From: Chloroflexota bacterium
Lineage (GTDB): Bacteria > Chloroflexota > Anaerolineae > Ardenticatenales > Ardenticatenaceae
Direction: 5' to 3'
NCBI GenBank assembly: GCA_003520455.1
Contig: DOUV01000372.1
Span: forward strand, 1 to 7,100
Length of the DNA: 7,100 nt
The notes below the pieces were generated by a model. The model was not told where the DNA came from. It searched no databases and saw only the letters and a list, made by a program, of their open reading frames with translations. This document shows, in pieces, positions 6,287-7,100 of this stretch (positions are counted from its first letter, which is position 1; each line of letters begins with the position of its first letter). Both the position numbers and the translations under genes were made by a program.

Positions 6287-7100
6287 CTATCCTGACCTTT
6301 GATACCGCCGTCGGCGTGAAGAAAAGTAGGCCCAAGGTCCCATCGCGCAACCTTGCAGCTCGGCAAGGAGCATATCGAGTGGTGGGCTACCTGGTCGCCG
6401 CAGGATCGAGCGGATGAGCGCCGGCAACTGGTAGTGGCCAAACCACCCCCAGGCGAGTATCAGCACCCCCAGGTTGCCCTCAAGCAGCAGGCGGCGCGTC
6501 CAGAGGGCGTAGACCCCGACGCCGTATCCGTAGATCGTCTGGAGTAGCTCTTGCCATGTGCGCCGGTGATGATGCCAACTGAGGGCCGCCGGGTCGTAGA
6601 CAATCCGGTAGCCGGCCGCCAGGATTCGCGAGAAGATTTCGGTATCTCCCCCCGAGCACGTGGGGGTTCCGGCGTCGAGCGCCTCGTCAAATGGGCCAAT
6701 TATCTCCAGAAGACTCCGGCGGAGCGCCATATTGGCACCGGCGCCGACCCGGCCGGCGGCCAGCGGGTTGCAGTTCGTCCGATCGAAGATGGTGCGCTTG
6801 AAGCCACGGTTGAACGGGCTGTAACGCTCGAACCACTCCTGTGCCTCAGTTTCCAGCTCAAGCGGCATCGTCAGCCCGGTCACGCAGAGAACCAGGGGGT
6901 CCTCGAAGTTGCGGAGCAGGGCCCGAAGCCAGCCTGCGTCAGGCGCCGCGTCGTCATCTGTGAAGGCGACGACTTCGTGGCGGGCCTCGTGCAGCGCCCG
7001 GTTCCTGGCGTTGTTCAAGCCGGGGCGCTCCTCGCGCACGTAGCGAACGCGCTCGTAGCCCGCCACGAGGCGTCGCGTCGCATCGCTGGATGGACAGTTA
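6287..7100 (-). CDS. Family 2 glycosyltransferase (GT-A fold), 5' end cut by window edge
   Basis: Probable cytoplasmic, inverting glycosyltransferase that moves a sugar from a nucleotide-sugar onto a growing glycan or lipid-linked acceptor. The reading frame stays open to the window edge, giving 270 visible residues that begin NCPSSDATRRL. This matches the segment just after the first beta strand of GT2 enzymes, so roughly the first 40-60 residues are missing. The GTG at 7066 is therefore internal, not the start. Visible hallmarks are RPGLNNARN (visible residues about 26-34), the metal- and nucleotide-binding TDDDAAPD (DDD at visible 48-50), GAGANMALRR (about 119-128) and the acceptor-side acidic motif SGGDTEIF (about 149-156). 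A histidine/tryptophan-rich stretch (WHHHRRTW) follows. The C-terminal part has a hydrophobic patch (NLGVLILAWGWFG) that may sit on the membrane. The gene stops with TAG two bases before the next start. The GT2 family is secure; sugar and acceptor cannot be read from sequence. Confidence 0.93.
   Translation of the reverse strand, partial: NCPSSDATRRLVAGYERVRYVREERPGLNNARNRALHEARHEVVAFTDDDAAPDAGWLRALLRNFEDPLVLCVTGLTMPLELETEAQEWFERYSPFNRGFKRTIFDRTNCNPLAAGRVGAGANMALRRSLLEIIGPFDEALDAGTPTCSGGDTEIFSRILAAGYRIVYDPAALSWHHHRRTWQELLQTIYGYGVGVYALWTRRLLLEGNLGVLILAWGWFGHYQLPALIRSILRRPGSPPLDMLLAELQGCAMGPWAYFSSRRRRYQRSG

Noticed and set aside
6285..6350. Upstream ATG for the second GT2 enzyme
   Set aside because: It would overlap the preceding GT2 gene and add 22 residues before the family's normal first strand; the ATG at 6284 has a ribosome-binding site and coupling geometry.
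7064..7066. GTG as the start of the right-hand GT2 gene
   Set aside because: The frame is open to the window edge and the upstream residues (NCPSSDATRRL) match the GT2 fold, so the gene begins outside.
1..7100. CRISPR arrays, insertion sequences, tRNA genes, attachment sites
   Set aside because: No spaced direct repeats, transposase frames or tRNA cloverleaf/TTCGA-type motifs were seen on reading both strands.

Overview
The window is GC-rich by eye and almost wholly coded on the minus strand. The gene style (dense, overlapping genes, a polytopic GT-C enzyme beside GT2 enzymes, consensus-like sigma-70 promoters) fits a high-GC bacterium. A Chloroflexota-type thermophile such as the Thermomicrobia is a guess only; no marker gene in the window settles the taxonomy.

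Reading in the direction of transcription (from 7100 down to 500) there is one compact five-gene cluster for making and exporting a surface polysaccharide. It comprises a family 2 glycosyltransferase cut by the window edge (7100-6287), a second family 2 glycosyltransferase with a long C-terminal extension (6284-4923), a large multi-membrane GT-C/GT39-like glycosyltransferase (5013-2545), an ABC-2 type polysaccharide export permease of the Wzm/TagG type (2548-1757), and its ATPase of the Wzt type with a C-terminal carbohydrate-binding domain (1756-500). The junctions are a 2-base gap, a 91-base overlap, an ATGA overlap and a direct stop/start abutment. This points to one polycistronic, translationally coupled operon whose promoter lies outside the window. 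The cytoplasmic GT2 enzymes would build a glycan on a lipid carrier, and the ABC pair would flip it across the membrane, with the Wzt C-terminal domain recognising the finished chain. The GT-C protein would add sugars from a polyprenyl-phosphate donor on the outer face of the membrane.

The left 499 bases hold no convincing protein gene but are rich in signals, all pointing left on the minus strand. A near-perfect promoter (TTGACA, 16 bases, TATAAT; 408-381) precedes about 210 bases with several nested inverted repeats, ending in a hairpin plus a seven-T run (196-165). Together these look like an independent structured non-coding RNA that I cannot assign to a known family. About 60 bases further on is a second strong promoter (TTGACA, 17 bases, TACTAT; 103-75), followed by a purine-rich leader that runs off the window. 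The leader resembles those ahead of rRNA operons, so a stable-RNA operon may begin just beyond position 1. The possible new RNA and the unseen transcription unit to the left are the parts most worth a second look.
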